Assembly: GCA_016180665.1 (NCBI GenBank)
Contig: JACPAS010000110.1
Span: 1-13,502, forward strand
Source: Microcaldota archaeon
GTDB lineage: Archaea; Micrarchaeota; Micrarchaeia; Anstonellales; Bilamarchaeaceae
Reading direction: 5' to 3'
Length of the DNA: 13,502 nucleotides
Positions 6,255 to 13,252 of the stretch are shown here, piece after piece. The notes under the pieces are model-generated. The model had not been told where the DNA came from. It made no database searches and was given only the letters and a program-made list of their open reading frames with translations. Both the position numbers and the translations under genes were made by a program. Position 1 is the first letter of the stretch; every line of letters starts with the position of its first letter.

Positions 6255-7184
6255 ATGGGCGATGGCGAAAAACTTTTGGAAAAAGGAATTCCCTTAACAG
6301 TGCTGGCAAAACAATTGAATAAAAAAGAACTCGAGAGGAGACTTGGGGCTAGTTTTGATAAAGCCGTTAGTTCTGCGGAAATTGCATTGAGAAGAGAGGT
6401 GGAAGTATGGACCAAAGAACTAAACAAATCAGGGAATGATCTCTTTGATTTTATGAGATTGAAAAGAGAAGCTCCAGCTTATTTAAAGATAACAATTGTA
6501 CCGGAATATTCATTGGAAATAACTGCTAAAAAACCTGAAGATGTCGAAAGGTTGACCAAGGTTAGGGATGACTATCTAAGAAGATTGCGGCAGGCAAGAG
6601 AAAAAGACCCAGAGCAGCTTTTAGACCTGCTATACAGTGCAAGTCAACCAGGCTTACAAGTGAAAATTAGTTTTAGTTTAAATAACAGACCAAGTGTAAC
6701 TTTAAGTGACGCAACAAGCGTATTAATTTCAGAACTTGGAAAAAAAGAAAATGCAGAATTGATTAAAGATCTTAGAAGAAGGTTTATAGACAGTGTTGGA
6801 CAGGTGATTCTAAGTGGTCTGTCTGGAACAGAAGCCAAAACTAAAGTCGTAGCATTTTATGCTTCGAAAGTAGAAATGACTCAAATGATCGGAGCAGTAC
6901 TAAAACAATTTTGTGCGCTGGAGCCAGTTGAATCAGCTGGCGGGCAGATCATAAGTTTTAAAGATGCAAAGATACCTAAAGATGTTTATCCAATTGATAT
7001 TGAAGTACGTGAAAACTCTATTATAGTTGGATGGACTAAATTGATAAACCCTAATATAGATCTTGAAAAAGCTAAACCTATAGAATTCAAATTAAAAAAA
7101 GATGAACATGGGAAAGATACCAATGAGATAGACGAAGGAAAGATGGAAAAATTAAAAGTTTTAAAACCAAAAAAATTGGTCTAA
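6255..7184 (+). CDS. Hypothetical soluble protein, 309 aa
   Basis: No family is recognised. With ATG 6255 (MGDGEKLLEKG) the protein is 309 aa; GTG 6243 would add four residues, and neither start has an SD. A TATA-like run at 6219-6230 fits initiation close to 6255. The first 60 or so residues look helical and charged, followed by a beta strand (KITIVPEYSLEI), a long basic helix with LRRLRQAREK, another strand-rich segment (VKISFSLNNRPSVTL), a helical middle, and a beta-rich C-terminal domain (about 235-285) before a lysine-rich tail ending in LKVLKPKKLV. No signal peptide or membrane helix is visible. It converges with the PP2C-like gene across a 2-bp gap. Confidence 0.75.
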   Translation: MGDGEKLLEKGIPLTVLAKQLNKKELERRLGASFDKAVSSAEIALRREVEVWTKELNKSGNDLFDFMRLKREAPAYLKITIVPEYSLEITAKKPEDVERLTKVRDDYLRRLRQAREKDPEQLLDLLYSASQPGLQVKISFSLNNRPSVTLSDATSVLISELGKKENAELIKDLRRRFIDSVGQVILSGLSGTEAKTKVVAFYASKVEMTQMIGAVLKQFCALEPVESAGGQIISFKDAKIPKDVYPIDIEVRENSIIVGWTKLINPNIDLEKAKPIEFKLKKDEHGKDTNEIDEGKMEKLKVLKPKKLV

Positions 7185-7186
7185 AA

Positions 7187-8548
7187 TCAAACGCTCATAG
7201 CTAGTATACCGATATCTCCTGGGCTTGGGATAATGATACTATTTCTTGTTCTCTTTATTTTTGAGACCGACATGCTTTTCTTAGCGTAATCATGGAGAGA
7301 CTCTGCAAAAGCCAACGGACTTCCTTTGCTAAAGGTCGATAATAGTTCGGTTAATCCCTTAACACCGCTCGTATCAGTAATACGCTCTCCTTTAAGTGCA
7401 AATGGCAGGTGTCTCCAGAACCCATCAGTAACTGAAAGTAGCATATCATAATTACTAACATCGATTATTCCTATATTTGGTGATTTGAGTACAAATGATG
7501 GGTGCAGAACTCTTTTACCACCGTATTTACCATGGATTTTCTGACTAAATGAACCTAAGAATAGATATGGGTAAGAGGCTTCTCTCCAAAAATCCTGAAT
7601 GTTCAAGGAACCTGATCTCTCGACAACCCCTGATACTCCATCATCAACGGTTAGCTTATCCACTTTAACATCACCATTCATGGAAACACCGTAAATCCTG
7701 GAATCTCCTATATTCATATATGCCAAACGTTTCCCCATTAGGATACCAACAGAGGCTGTTGTTCCACCCATACCGTCAGTACTTTCACTTATTGTTGCAT
7801 CTGCTTCATTAGCATATTTAACCAATAAGTCTGTGATTTCTTCAAGAGACTGTGTATTTCTTATCTTTTCAGTATAATCTCTTATGAGACGGATAGCTAA
7901 GCTAGAGGCACTGCGATCACTGATTTTCCCATCCCGCTCTGCAAGGCCATCAAACACTCCGAAAATGGCAGATCTTTTCCCCCTTTGAAAAAGCTCTTGG
8001 AAAAATACTGCATCTCCAGATGCATCTTCCTTTCGCTTTCTGGGTTTTTTATCTACAACTGCCGCTGCTGAACAAAATTCCAAATATTCCGAGGTCTTAT
8101 CTACTGACCCAGCAATTTCGATTAGTGCCCCATCAGCAAAAAAATCATCATTAATATCACATTGATCTAAAAGTTCGCATAGATGATCTGTTTTTGTCAT
8201 ATACTCTCTTCTTAGTCTGCGAGATTGTGTACTTTCCCAATCATAACCTCGTTTCATAACTGGAATCAAACGTCTTCTTACTTCTACTCTAAATTTAGAG
8301 GGATTCATTTTGTAAATTAGGGCAAACCTATCGAAATCTTTTTTTGATAGTTTTATTCTTTCCCAAAATTCTTTACCGATTCCTCTTGTGATTATTCCTC
8401 TAAACTGAATGTCTTCTAGTGCACGGGATACAACCCGTTCCTCTGGTCTCTGTACATTCGCTGCTTCTGGTTCCTTCTTTTCCCAACTCTCTAAAAGCTC
8501 CTTATGCTCGAGCAGACTAGCTCGAAGAGCATTGGATAACCTGGTCAT
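7187..8548 (-). CDS. PP2C-type protein phosphatase domain protein (atypical metal site)
   Basis: The C-terminal ~275 residues form a PP2C/PPM-type domain, expected to remove phosphate from Ser/Thr residues. Visible motifs are SGDAVFF at 177-183 (for the NEDA motif), FGVFDG at 196-201 (Asp200), GGTTAS at 261-266, NIGDSRIY at 279-286 and LSVTDGFW at 371-378 (Asp375). The usual final Asp-Asn-x-Thr metal motif appears as RTRNSIII at 433-440, with Arg435 in place of aspartate, so activity or metal use may differ. Residues 1-175 are a charged, mostly helical extension of unknown function. ATG 8548 (453 aa) is chosen because it sits 25.5 bp from the TATA centre; an upstream TTG would add 13 residues crossing that promoter. 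PP2C proteins are uncommon in archaea. Confidence 0.82.
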   Translation of the reverse strand: MTRLSNALRASLLEHKELLESWEKKEPEAANVQRPEERVVSRALEDIQFRGIITRGIGKEFWERIKLSKKDFDRFALIYKMNPSKFRVEVRRRLIPVMKRGYDWESTQSRRLRREYMTKTDHLCELLDQCDINDDFFADGALIEIAGSVDKTSEYLEFCSAAAVVDKKPRKRKEDASGDAVFFQELFQRGKRSAIFGVFDGLAERDGKISDRSASSLAIRLIRDYTEKIRNTQSLEEITDLLVKYANEADATISESTDGMGGTTASVGILMGKRLAYMNIGDSRIYGVSMNGDVKVDKLTVDDGVSGVVERSGSLNIQDFWREASYPYLFLGSFSQKIHGKYGGKRVLHPSFVLKSPNIGIIDVSNYDMLLSVTDGFWRHLPFALKGERITDTSGVKGLTELLSTFSKGSPLAFAESLHDYAKKSMSVSKIKRTRNSIIIPSPGDIGILAMSV

Positions 8549-8568
8549 GAAAATGATTATCCTGTTAT

Positions 8569-8578
8569 ATTTATAAAT
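8569..8578. promoter_or_regulatory. Symmetric bidirectional TATA box shared by the 8548 and 8599 genes
   Basis: The 10-bp palindrome ATTTATAAAT is centred at 8573.5. The A of the minus-strand ATG (8548) and the A of the plus-strand ATG (8599) are each exactly 25.5 bp from that centre. At normal archaeal TATA-to-start spacing, both mRNAs would be leaderless and would start on their AUG. No SD precedes either gene, and only 50 bp separates the two start codons. Confidence 0.7.
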
Positions 8579-8598
8579 TTTAGTCAAGAGATATAATC

Positions 8599-9366
8599 AT
8601 GAAATACATCTTACCAACATTACTAGCTATATTCCTGCTCTTTGGTTGTATTTCACAATCCTATTATCAGAAAATAGACCGCGATGGAACTTCTAAAGTG
8701 ACTCTAACAAGTGATTTTTCTAAATTGCCATTTTACGGTTCTCAGATAGAAAAATCAGAGGAAGACGTTAATACTCTAACAGAACAGGCTTTGAGCGAAA
8801 TGTGTGAAAACGCAAAGAAGCTAGATAAAACAATTACTTGTAATATTAAAGATCCTAAAATAATTGAAATGGAAAAGGATTTTGATGTTAAAGATGGATA
8901 TTATGTATTTGAGGTAAATGAAGGGATTCCATTTAACACTTACAGAGCGATAATCTACAAAATTCCTTCTGATCAGTTTGGTAGGGCAGTTTATCCAACT
9001 GCAAAAGGATATCTAAGTTATTTAAGTAATACTGCATTTCCTCAGTCACCATCTGCTATAGACTTTAGAAAAAAACAGGAAAACGCAATAACCGCAGCTG
9101 GTCTAAAAGATATTATAGCATTTGAGTATACCTACACTGTGGAGATGCCAGGAGAAGTAATAAATGCATATGCAGGTGAAACTATTGCAAAAGTAAAAGG
9201 CAACACCGCAGAATTTAATGTTGTTGAGGTTTTACAAAAATCAGAACCATTGGTTGTGGAATCAAGAGAATTCAATATAGTATGGAGCGGGCTTATTATT
9301 GGAATTATTATAATGCTTGGTCTGGCATTTTCATTCTTCTTTATGAAGGAAAAATCTAATTTATAA
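8599..9366 (+). CDS. Lipoprotein with C-terminal membrane anchor, 255 aa
   Basis: I do not recognise the family. The N-terminus is a classic lipoprotein signal (hydrophobic residues 4-15, then the lipobox LFGC with Cys17), so it should be exported and lipid-anchored. The extracytoplasmic part, about 18-224, looks strand-rich, opening with YYQKIDRDGTSKVTLTSDF and holding two further cysteines near 79 and 91 that could form a disulfide. A second hydrophobic helix at about 229-248 (SGLIIGIIIMLGLAFSFFF) followed by KEK would anchor the C-terminus with a cytoplasmic tail. The gene is divergent from the PP2C-like gene around one TATA box, and a functional pair is inferred from that. Its 3' end overlaps the convergent ftsY by 11 bp. 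Confidence 0.8.
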   Translation: MKYILPTLLAIFLLFGCISQSYYQKIDRDGTSKVTLTSDFSKLPFYGSQIEKSEEDVNTLTEQALSEMCENAKKLDKTITCNIKDPKIIEMEKDFDVKDGYYVFEVNEGIPFNTYRAIIYKIPSDQFGRAVYPTAKGYLSYLSNTAFPQSPSAIDFRKKQENAITAAGLKDIIAFEYTYTVEMPGEVINAYAGETIAKVKGNTAEFNVVEVLQKSEPLVVESREFNIVWSGLIIGIIIMLGLAFSFFFMKEKSNL

Positions 9367-10549
9367 TTGCGCTGATTATTTTATCAGGATCGAATTTTTC
9401 TAAATCCTCATACCCCTGACCAGTGCCAATATATACAATTGGAAGGTTCGTCATTTTAGAAATTGAAAGTACTGTTCCACCCTTTGCATCACAATCAAGT
9501 TTAGTTAAAATTATTCCATCAATTCCAATTTGTTTATTAAATTCCAACACCTGCGATATGATTGCGTTTCCAGCTATGCTCTCACCAATATACAATTTTA
9601 AATCTGGCTTGATAACCCGATCCATTTTCTTAAGTTCATTAAGAAGATTAGTGTTTGTATCCTGTCTACCTGCAGTATCTATCAAAACAACATCAATTGA
9701 ATTAGCTCTTGCATGATTAACTGCATCATAAGCAACTGCAGTTGGATCACTCCCGTAATCTCTTTTGATATTTTTTATTTTGAGCCGGTCCGCATGTATT
9801 TGCATTTGCTCTATGGCCGCCGCCCTAAAAGTATCCGCAGACGCCAAAATAACTTTAAAATTGTTTTTAATTAGAAGATTAGCGATTTTTGCAATAGTGG
9901 TTGTTTTTCCTGCACCATTTATCCCAAGAAACATTATCTTTAGTGGTTTTTCAGAAACTTTTGCCTTTTCATTAATATCGAAAGCAGCCTTATTAGAAAT
10001 TAATTGAATTAACATTTCCTTTATCGTTTCTTTAATGAAATTATTTACTTCTCCGCGCCTTATTTTTTGGCCCACTAATCTGTTTTCCAGATCTTTTATC
10101 AATGATTCCGAAACTTCAAGAGCAACATCAGCCTCAATTAACTCAATTTCAAAATCACTGACTAGGCCCTTAATATCCTGTTTATTGATTTCTATCTGGC
10201 CGGTTACAATACTCTTTACCTGAGATATTATACCAAAATCCACCTGCCTTTGTTTCTCAGATTTTTCAGGTTTTGTAGTTCCCTTCTCTTTTATTTTAAT
10301 TTCCTGAGGCTTTGGTTTAACTGGTAATTCTAATTTTTCTTCTGACGCTTTTAATTCTGGTTTCTCTTTTTTTATTTCTGGAATTGATTTTTCGGTAACT
10401 TCTGTCTTTTTTTCCTGGAGTTTTTCTTCCTTAATCTGCGGCTCTGGATTTACCTTCTTTTCAGCAACGTCTTTGGTTTCTTTTTCAGATTCCTTTTTGG
10501 TAAGTTTATCTATAAAACCAGTTATTTTCTTTTTTAATATGTCAAACAT
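9356..10549 (-). CDS. ftsY: Signal recognition particle receptor FtsY
   Basis: FtsY is the membrane-associated SRP GTPase that receives SRP-bound ribosomes for co-translational insertion. The NG domain is complete: N domain about 103-200, then P-loop GINGAGKTTT at 209-218, DTFRAAA at 239-245, DTAGR at 291-295, TKLD at 349-352 and GTGQGYEDLEKFDP at 375-388. Residues 15-100 are a Lys/Glu/Pro-rich linker, the charged A region that in other FtsY proteins helps membrane contact; at 397 aa the protein is full length. The N-terminal MFDILKKKITGFIDKL could be an amphipathic membrane-targeting helix. ATG 10549 lies 11 nt after the prefoldin stop with no good SD, so coupling to upstream translation is likely. 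It ends the ribosomal-protein operon. Confidence 0.95.
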   Translation of the reverse strand: MFDILKKKITGFIDKLTKKESEKETKDVAEKKVNPEPQIKEEKLQEKKTEVTEKSIPEIKKEKPELKASEEKLELPVKPKPQEIKIKEKGTTKPEKSEKQRQVDFGIISQVKSIVTGQIEINKQDIKGLVSDFEIELIEADVALEVSESLIKDLENRLVGQKIRRGEVNNFIKETIKEMLIQLISNKAAFDINEKAKVSEKPLKIMFLGINGAGKTTTIAKIANLLIKNNFKVILASADTFRAAAIEQMQIHADRLKIKNIKRDYGSDPTAVAYDAVNHARANSIDVVLIDTAGRQDTNTNLLNELKKMDRVIKPDLKLYIGESIAGNAIISQVLEFNKQIGIDGIILTKLDCDAKGGTVLSISKMTNLPIVYIGTGQGYEDLEKFDPDKIISAIIN

Positions 10550-10560
10550 ATGTATCAGAA

Positions 10561-11004
10561 TTAGATGTAATCTTCTCTTATATTTTCATCAACTTTTTTG
10601 TTTATCTCAACTTGCCCCTGGACCTCCCCAAGTTTTACATTTGTTTCCTGTAGCTTCTGGGATATTTTGGAGAACTCATCATTTAGCCTTTGAATCGCTT
10701 TTTCAGTTGCTTCTACACGTTTCCTTATTTCTTGTTCTGCCTTGTCCTTATCCATACTGACTAAATAACCGCCGCCAATTGGAACCAAAACACGTGTATT
10801 TGTTATTTCACTTTTTAGAAATGCTCCGCCACCTATTGGGACAAGTGAATCTCCATCGCTTAACTTCGAAGTCGTACGCATTGCATTTGAAAGATCTAAA
10901 GTTGCCAGAGTAACCCTGTCCATCTCTCTTTGTAGAAGATTCAGTTGCTCCCTATATACTGCAACTTCATAAGCAAGTCTTTGGTACTCATCCTGCAGAT
11001 TCAT
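10561..11004 (-). CDS. pfdA: Prefoldin alpha subunit
   Basis: Prefoldin is a jellyfish-shaped hexamer (two alpha, four beta subunits) that captures unfolded proteins and passes them to the thermosome. The 147-aa chain has the expected order: an N-terminal coiled coil (about 3-45), a double beta-hairpin core marked by two VPIGGG repeats (55-60 and 74-79), and a C-terminal coiled coil (about 84-140). Length and core match archaeal alpha subunits. The ATG lies 4 nt after the eL20 stop with only a weak GTGAT signal, consistent with translational coupling. The neighbours eL20 and ftsY are the usual archaeal ones. Confidence 0.92.
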   Translation of the reverse strand: MNLQDEYQRLAYEVAVYREQLNLLQREMDRVTLATLDLSNAMRTTSKLSDGDSLVPIGGGAFLKSEITNTRVLVPIGGGYLVSMDKDKAEQEIRKRVEATEKAIQRLNDEFSKISQKLQETNVKLGEVQGQVEINKKVDENIREDYI

Positions 11005-11008
11005 ATTA

Positions 11009-11182
11009 TCACAATTGTTCTATTTTCTCTATCTTTACTTTGCTTCTTTTAATACCATTATTAGAACCAAAAAGCGCGTAAAGCTTCGATTTTGCTGCAT
11101 TTTCCGTAGCAGCATCAACCTCTTTTGTAAATGGCCTTATAGAACCTATATTTATTGATCCGGAAATGCTAAATCTCTTCAT
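11009..11182 (-). CDS. rplX: Large-subunit ribosomal protein eL20 (LX / L18a)
   Basis: A 57-residue 50S subunit protein. The sequence MKRFSISGSINIG, then RPFTKEVDAATENAAKSKLYALFGSNNGIKRSKVKI, matches the single small alpha/beta domain of archaeal LX proteins. It is shorter than the roughly 75-80 residues common in the family, mainly at the C-terminus. ATG 11182 is preferred over GTG 11191, which would add three residues, because GAAAGGTG (11189-11196) sits at a fitting SD distance and the family begins at this Met. An upstream TATA box may allow transcription from within the operon. It follows aIF6 and precedes prefoldin alpha, as in many archaea. Confidence 0.88.
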   Translation of the reverse strand: MKRFSISGSINIGSIRPFTKEVDAATENAAKSKLYALFGSNNGIKRSKVKIEKIEQL

Positions 11183-11206
11183 AATTAACACCTTTCATAA
11201 AAAATT

Positions 11207-11214
11207 ATTTATAA
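11207..11214 (-). promoter_or_regulatory. Possible internal TATA box before eL20
   Basis: TTATAAAT on the minus strand, centred 28.5 bp before ATG 11182 in the AT-rich gap after aIF6. It could start a separate eL20-pfdA-ftsY transcript near 11185. An SD-like site also precedes eL20, so read-through translation is possible as well, and the two modes cannot be separated by sequence. Confidence 0.4.
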
Positions 11215-11246
11215 CATTTCAATTATAATTTATTACAAACGCAGGT

Positions 11247-11906
11247 CTATATAAAACCCAAAGATTCCTCAACTCTTCCCATTTCAAACGGGGTCGTTTG
11301 CTCTCCAGTTACATATCCTTTCGTATTTGCAATTAATCCAATACCAACAAAGCCAACACCAGTATTTACTGTACCTTTGTTTCCCTTTACTTTAAATATA
11401 CTTTCGAGAAGTTTCATCTCTTCTTCGGTTGTTTTATAATGCGACATAAAACCTTTATTTGTAGCCAAGCAGCAGCTTCCTACTGTAAAATAATTTGCTA
11501 TTGTCATTGGGACTAGTTCGATTCCCAAGGTATCCTCCATTTTCTTTCTTTCAATTGGGGAAACATGCTCGTTAATAACTCCACCACGATCATTTATACA
11601 AAGATTATTTCCGTTTGCATTATTTTTCTCTTCTGTTTTGTAAACATTTAAACCCAGTTTCTGAAGTTTCCCAACTTCTTCTTGAGTTGAAATGTTCGGA
11701 ACTATCAGTCCATTTGAATTCATTGTCAAGTATAACCCAAGAAGGTTAGAATCACCAATGCAAATATTAACTATATTGATACCTAGGATCGACTTAACCA
11801 CGTCCCTGCTCTTATCAAGTAAGTCAACAGGTGCAAAAGCAAGACTGTCGTTTGCCTTGATAAACATTCCAATCCATGAGTTACCATAATAAGTTATAGA
11901 TCTCAT
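11247..11906 (-). CDS. eif6: Translation initiation factor 6 (aIF6)
   Basis: aIF6 binds the large ribosomal subunit and blocks premature joining with the small subunit. The 219-aa length equals the family norm. The pentein repeat pattern is visible: an opening FIKANDSLAFAPVDL, repeated glycine-rich strand segments such as SNLLGLYLTMNSNGLIVP and GSCCLATNKGFMSH, and the closing GVGFVGIGLIANTKGYVTG followed by TTPFEMGRVEESLGF. ATG 11906 lies 19 nt after the eL31 stop with a weak AGGCTGA SD. The neighbours eL31 and eL20 match the archaeal operon. A 64-nt AT-rich gap separates it from eL20. Confidence 0.94.
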   Translation of the reverse strand: MRSITYYGNSWIGMFIKANDSLAFAPVDLLDKSRDVVKSILGINIVNICIGDSNLLGLYLTMNSNGLIVPNISTQEEVGKLQKLGLNVYKTEEKNNANGNNLCINDRGGVINEHVSPIERKKMEDTLGIELVPMTIANYFTVGSCCLATNKGFMSHYKTTEEEMKLLESIFKVKGNKGTVNTGVGFVGIGLIANTKGYVTGEQTTPFEMGRVEESLGFI

Positions 11907-11925
11907 TTACTGTTCAGCCTTTTTT

Positions 11926-12306
11926 TCAGAACGAACCGTTCGTGCGGTTCGACTTGACGGCTTTTGCATTCTTCGAATGCAAGGGCACACTGTTACTTTC
12001 TGGAGATTGTTTTTCAGGTTGCTTCTCAGCTTCTTTTTTCTCTTCTAATTTTTCATCTGGTAGATAAACGACCGTCTTATCGCCATCTTTCACTGCCTTG
12101 ACCTTAACTTTTCGCGGAGGTTTGCTTATCCCCCTACTCCATATTGAAGCGTTTAGTGCATTGCTTACTTTCACAAGGTTGGCTTTCATGTGTCTGGCAA
12201 TAAATTCTTTTATATTATCTATTGCACGAATTGCTCTCTTGTTCCTTTTATAATCATAAGCACCCCTCAGCGGGATAGTGTACAAACGCTCTATTTTGTC
12301 AACCAT
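11926..12306 (-). CDS. rpl31e: Large-subunit ribosomal protein eL31 with a long C-terminal tail
   Basis: eL31 sits near the polypeptide exit tunnel of the 50S subunit. Residues 1-88 are the standard domain: MVDKIERLYTIPLRGAY, the KRNKRAIRAIDNIKEFIARHM helix, then a basic KPPRKVKVKAVKDG segment and VVYLPDE. ATG 12306 is chosen because the family starts MVD and a GAGG SD lies 10 nt upstream; ATG 12315 overlaps the eL39 stop (ATGA) and sits only 1 nt from that SD. The protein is 126 aa, whereas archaeal eL31 is normally about 80-95. The extra 35 or so residues are charged and Pro/Gln-rich, then Ser/Asn/Lys-rich, and their DNA contains two hairpin-forming inverted repeats. The tail may be disordered or a late addition. 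Confidence 0.92.
   Translation of the reverse strand: MVDKIERLYTIPLRGAYDYKRNKRAIRAIDNIKEFIARHMKANLVKVSNALNASIWSRGISKPPRKVKVKAVKDGDKTVVYLPDEKLEEKKEAEKQPEKQSPESNSVPLHSKNAKAVKSNRTNGSF
11931..11951. repeat. Overlapping GC-rich palindromes at the end of the eL31 gene
   Basis: CGAACCG (11932-11938) and CGGTTCG (11945-11951) are complementary around a 6-nt loop. The overlapping stretch 11931-11943 is a second palindrome, ACGAAC-C-GTTCGT. They occupy the last codons and the stop region of eL31 and are richer in G+C than the surroundings. No T-tract follows on the minus strand, so this does not look like a terminator. Confidence 0.6.
11961..11985. repeat. Hairpin-forming inverted repeat in the eL31 tail
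   Basis: TTGCATTC (11964-11971) and GAATGCAA (11975-11982) are perfect complements with a 3-nt loop; including two G-U pairs and one C-G, the stem can reach 11 bp (11961-11985). It lies inside the codons of the unusual eL31 C-terminal extension, 9 bp from the neighbouring palindrome. Confidence 0.6.
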
Positions 12307-12311
12307 GATTA

Positions 12312-12470
12312 TCATTCCTCAATTCTCAATTTATCCGATCTCCAGTTCCTTCTTTTAATATTTTGCTGGACTTTTCTTTTAGTTCTAGCAGTAATGAATG
12401 GCGGCAACCGTTTATTCTGCCTTTCTGCCTTTGCTAGTCTGAGTTTTTTTACTAAATTTTTCTTTCCCAT
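12312..12470 (-). CDS. rpl39e: Large-subunit ribosomal protein eL39
   Basis: This very small, very basic protein lines the exit tunnel of the 50S subunit. Translation from ATG 12470 gives 52 residues beginning MGKKNLVKKLRLAKAERQ, with the family core PPFITARTKRKVQQNIKRRNWR at about 23-44, corresponding to the conserved W-x-x-x-R-T-x-R...RRxWR pattern (Phe25 here where many members have Trp). GGTGAA at 12476-12481 is a good SD 5 nt before the ATG. Its TGA overlaps an ATG at 12315, and the true eL31 start follows at 12306. It is the standard neighbour between PDCD5 and eL31. Confidence 0.93.
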   Translation of the reverse strand: MGKKNLVKKLRLAKAERQNKRLPPFITARTKRKVQQNIKRRNWRSDKLRIEE

Positions 12471-12487
12471 AAAAATTCACCAATTTT

Positions 12488-12790
12488 TTATTTGCGATCA
12501 AAGGTTATTGTTGATTCTTTTTCAGATTGCTGTTTTATGCTTTTTAAGACCATTAATACCTCAGCGTCAGTTATTCTTCTTTGGACCTTTTGAAATATTC
12601 TTAATAAATGCTGTGCTGCAGTCAAAAATAACTGCGTATTAGCTATTTTAACATTCATTAAACGATTGTATCCTCCCTCAGATAAGGAAGTTCTTAGTGC
12701 AGCCTTTAGCTGTTCTTCAGCTTTTTTTGCCTCGGCTAATTTGTGCTGCTCTGTTAGTTTTTTCTTTTTTATTCGCTCCTCTTCCTCCAT
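12488..12790 (-). CDS. PDCD5/TFAR19-family DNA-binding protein
   Basis: Archaeal relatives of human PDCD5 are small triple-helix-bundle proteins reported to bind nucleic acid; their cellular role is unclear, but the gene is constantly linked to ribosomal protein genes. The 100-aa product starts with an acidic then basic helix (MEEEERIKKKKL), followed by the core helices with LRTSLSEGGYNRLMNVKIANTQLF and RRITDAEVLMVLKSI, ending in a short flexible tail ITFDRK. ATG 12790 is chosen over TTG 12814, which would add eight residues, because AGGTGA (12796-12801) lies 5 nt upstream. It sits 20 nt after the eS19 stop. Confidence 0.92.
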   Translation of the reverse strand: MEEEERIKKKKLTEQHKLAEAKKAEEQLKAALRTSLSEGGYNRLMNVKIANTQLFLTAAQHLLRIFQKVQRRITDAEVLMVLKSIKQQSEKESTITFDRK

Positions 12791-12795
12791 AGGTT

Positions 12796-12801
12796 TCACC
12801 T
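12796..12801 (-). promoter_or_regulatory. Shine-Dalgarno AGGTGA fixing the PDCD5 start
   Basis: AGGTGA on the minus strand, 5 nt before ATG 12790. The upstream TTG at 12814 overlaps the eS19 stop and has no such site, so the shorter protein is favoured. Confidence 0.75.
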
Positions 12802-12810
12802 GAGCAGAGG

Positions 12811-13227
12811 TCAAGCAGCAGCATTAATCTCTTTAGCTGTTGAATCCAGAAGTGATCTTCCCTTTGCGCTTAATTTCCTTCCTGTTTTCTCCTTTACCAT
12901 TAAACCTGCTTTTTCAAGAGACTGCATTGCTTTTCTTATAGTTGAACCACCGGAAGGCAAATGTCTTTCAGGTGCTACACCTTTCTTTTTTCTGCCCCCA
13001 TAGTGTCTTCTTAGTCTGTTTGTTCCAACATTGAAATTCACATATGCCTGTCTTAGTACTGAAGCACATCTAAAATACCAAAAATCCTCCTGTTCTGGAG
13101 GTCTTTCATTATGCGCACCAGTTTTAACCAGTCCAACAAACGCAGGTTTGTTGATGCCCATTGTCTTTAATTTATGTGCAACTTGTTCTATTAGCGCATT
13201 CGGTTCTACATCTAAAGCAGTTATCAT
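12811..13227 (-). CDS. rps19e: Small-subunit ribosomal protein eS19
   Basis: eS19 is a winged-helix protein of the 30S subunit head. The 138-aa product carries the family signatures: an N-terminal helical segment, KTGAHNERPPEQEDFWYFRCASVLR at about 35-59, then VGTNRLRRHYGGRKKKGVAPERH at 67-89, SGGSTIRKAMQSLEKAGLM at 92-110 (recognition helix region) and TGRKLSAKGRSLLD near 115-128. The length is slightly below the typical 145-150. ATG 13227 is preceded by a GGGGTTGAT SD-like stretch and a TATA box roughly 29 bp upstream. It is the first gene of the operon running down to ftsY. Confidence 0.95.
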   Translation of the reverse strand: MITALDVEPNALIEQVAHKLKTMGINKPAFVGLVKTGAHNERPPEQEDFWYFRCASVLRQAYVNFNVGTNRLRRHYGGRKKKGVAPERHLPSGGSTIRKAMQSLEKAGLMVKEKTGRKLSAKGRSLLDSTAKEINAAA

Positions 13228-13252
13228 TAAATCAACCCCTAATAAGTCTTAA

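Noticed and set aside
9423..10760. Several plus-strand open frames opposite ftsY and pfdA
   Set aside because: Antisense shadows of well-supported genes; no start signals and no recognisable protein features.
11926..11985. Intrinsic terminator between eL31 and aIF6
   Set aside because: On the minus strand the hairpins are followed by A-rich rather than T-rich sequence, and aIF6 follows within 20 nt in the same operon.
12190..12642. Plus-strand 150-codon open frame
   Set aside because: It lies opposite eL31, eL39 and PDCD5 and is a hydrophobic shadow of their lysine-rich codons.
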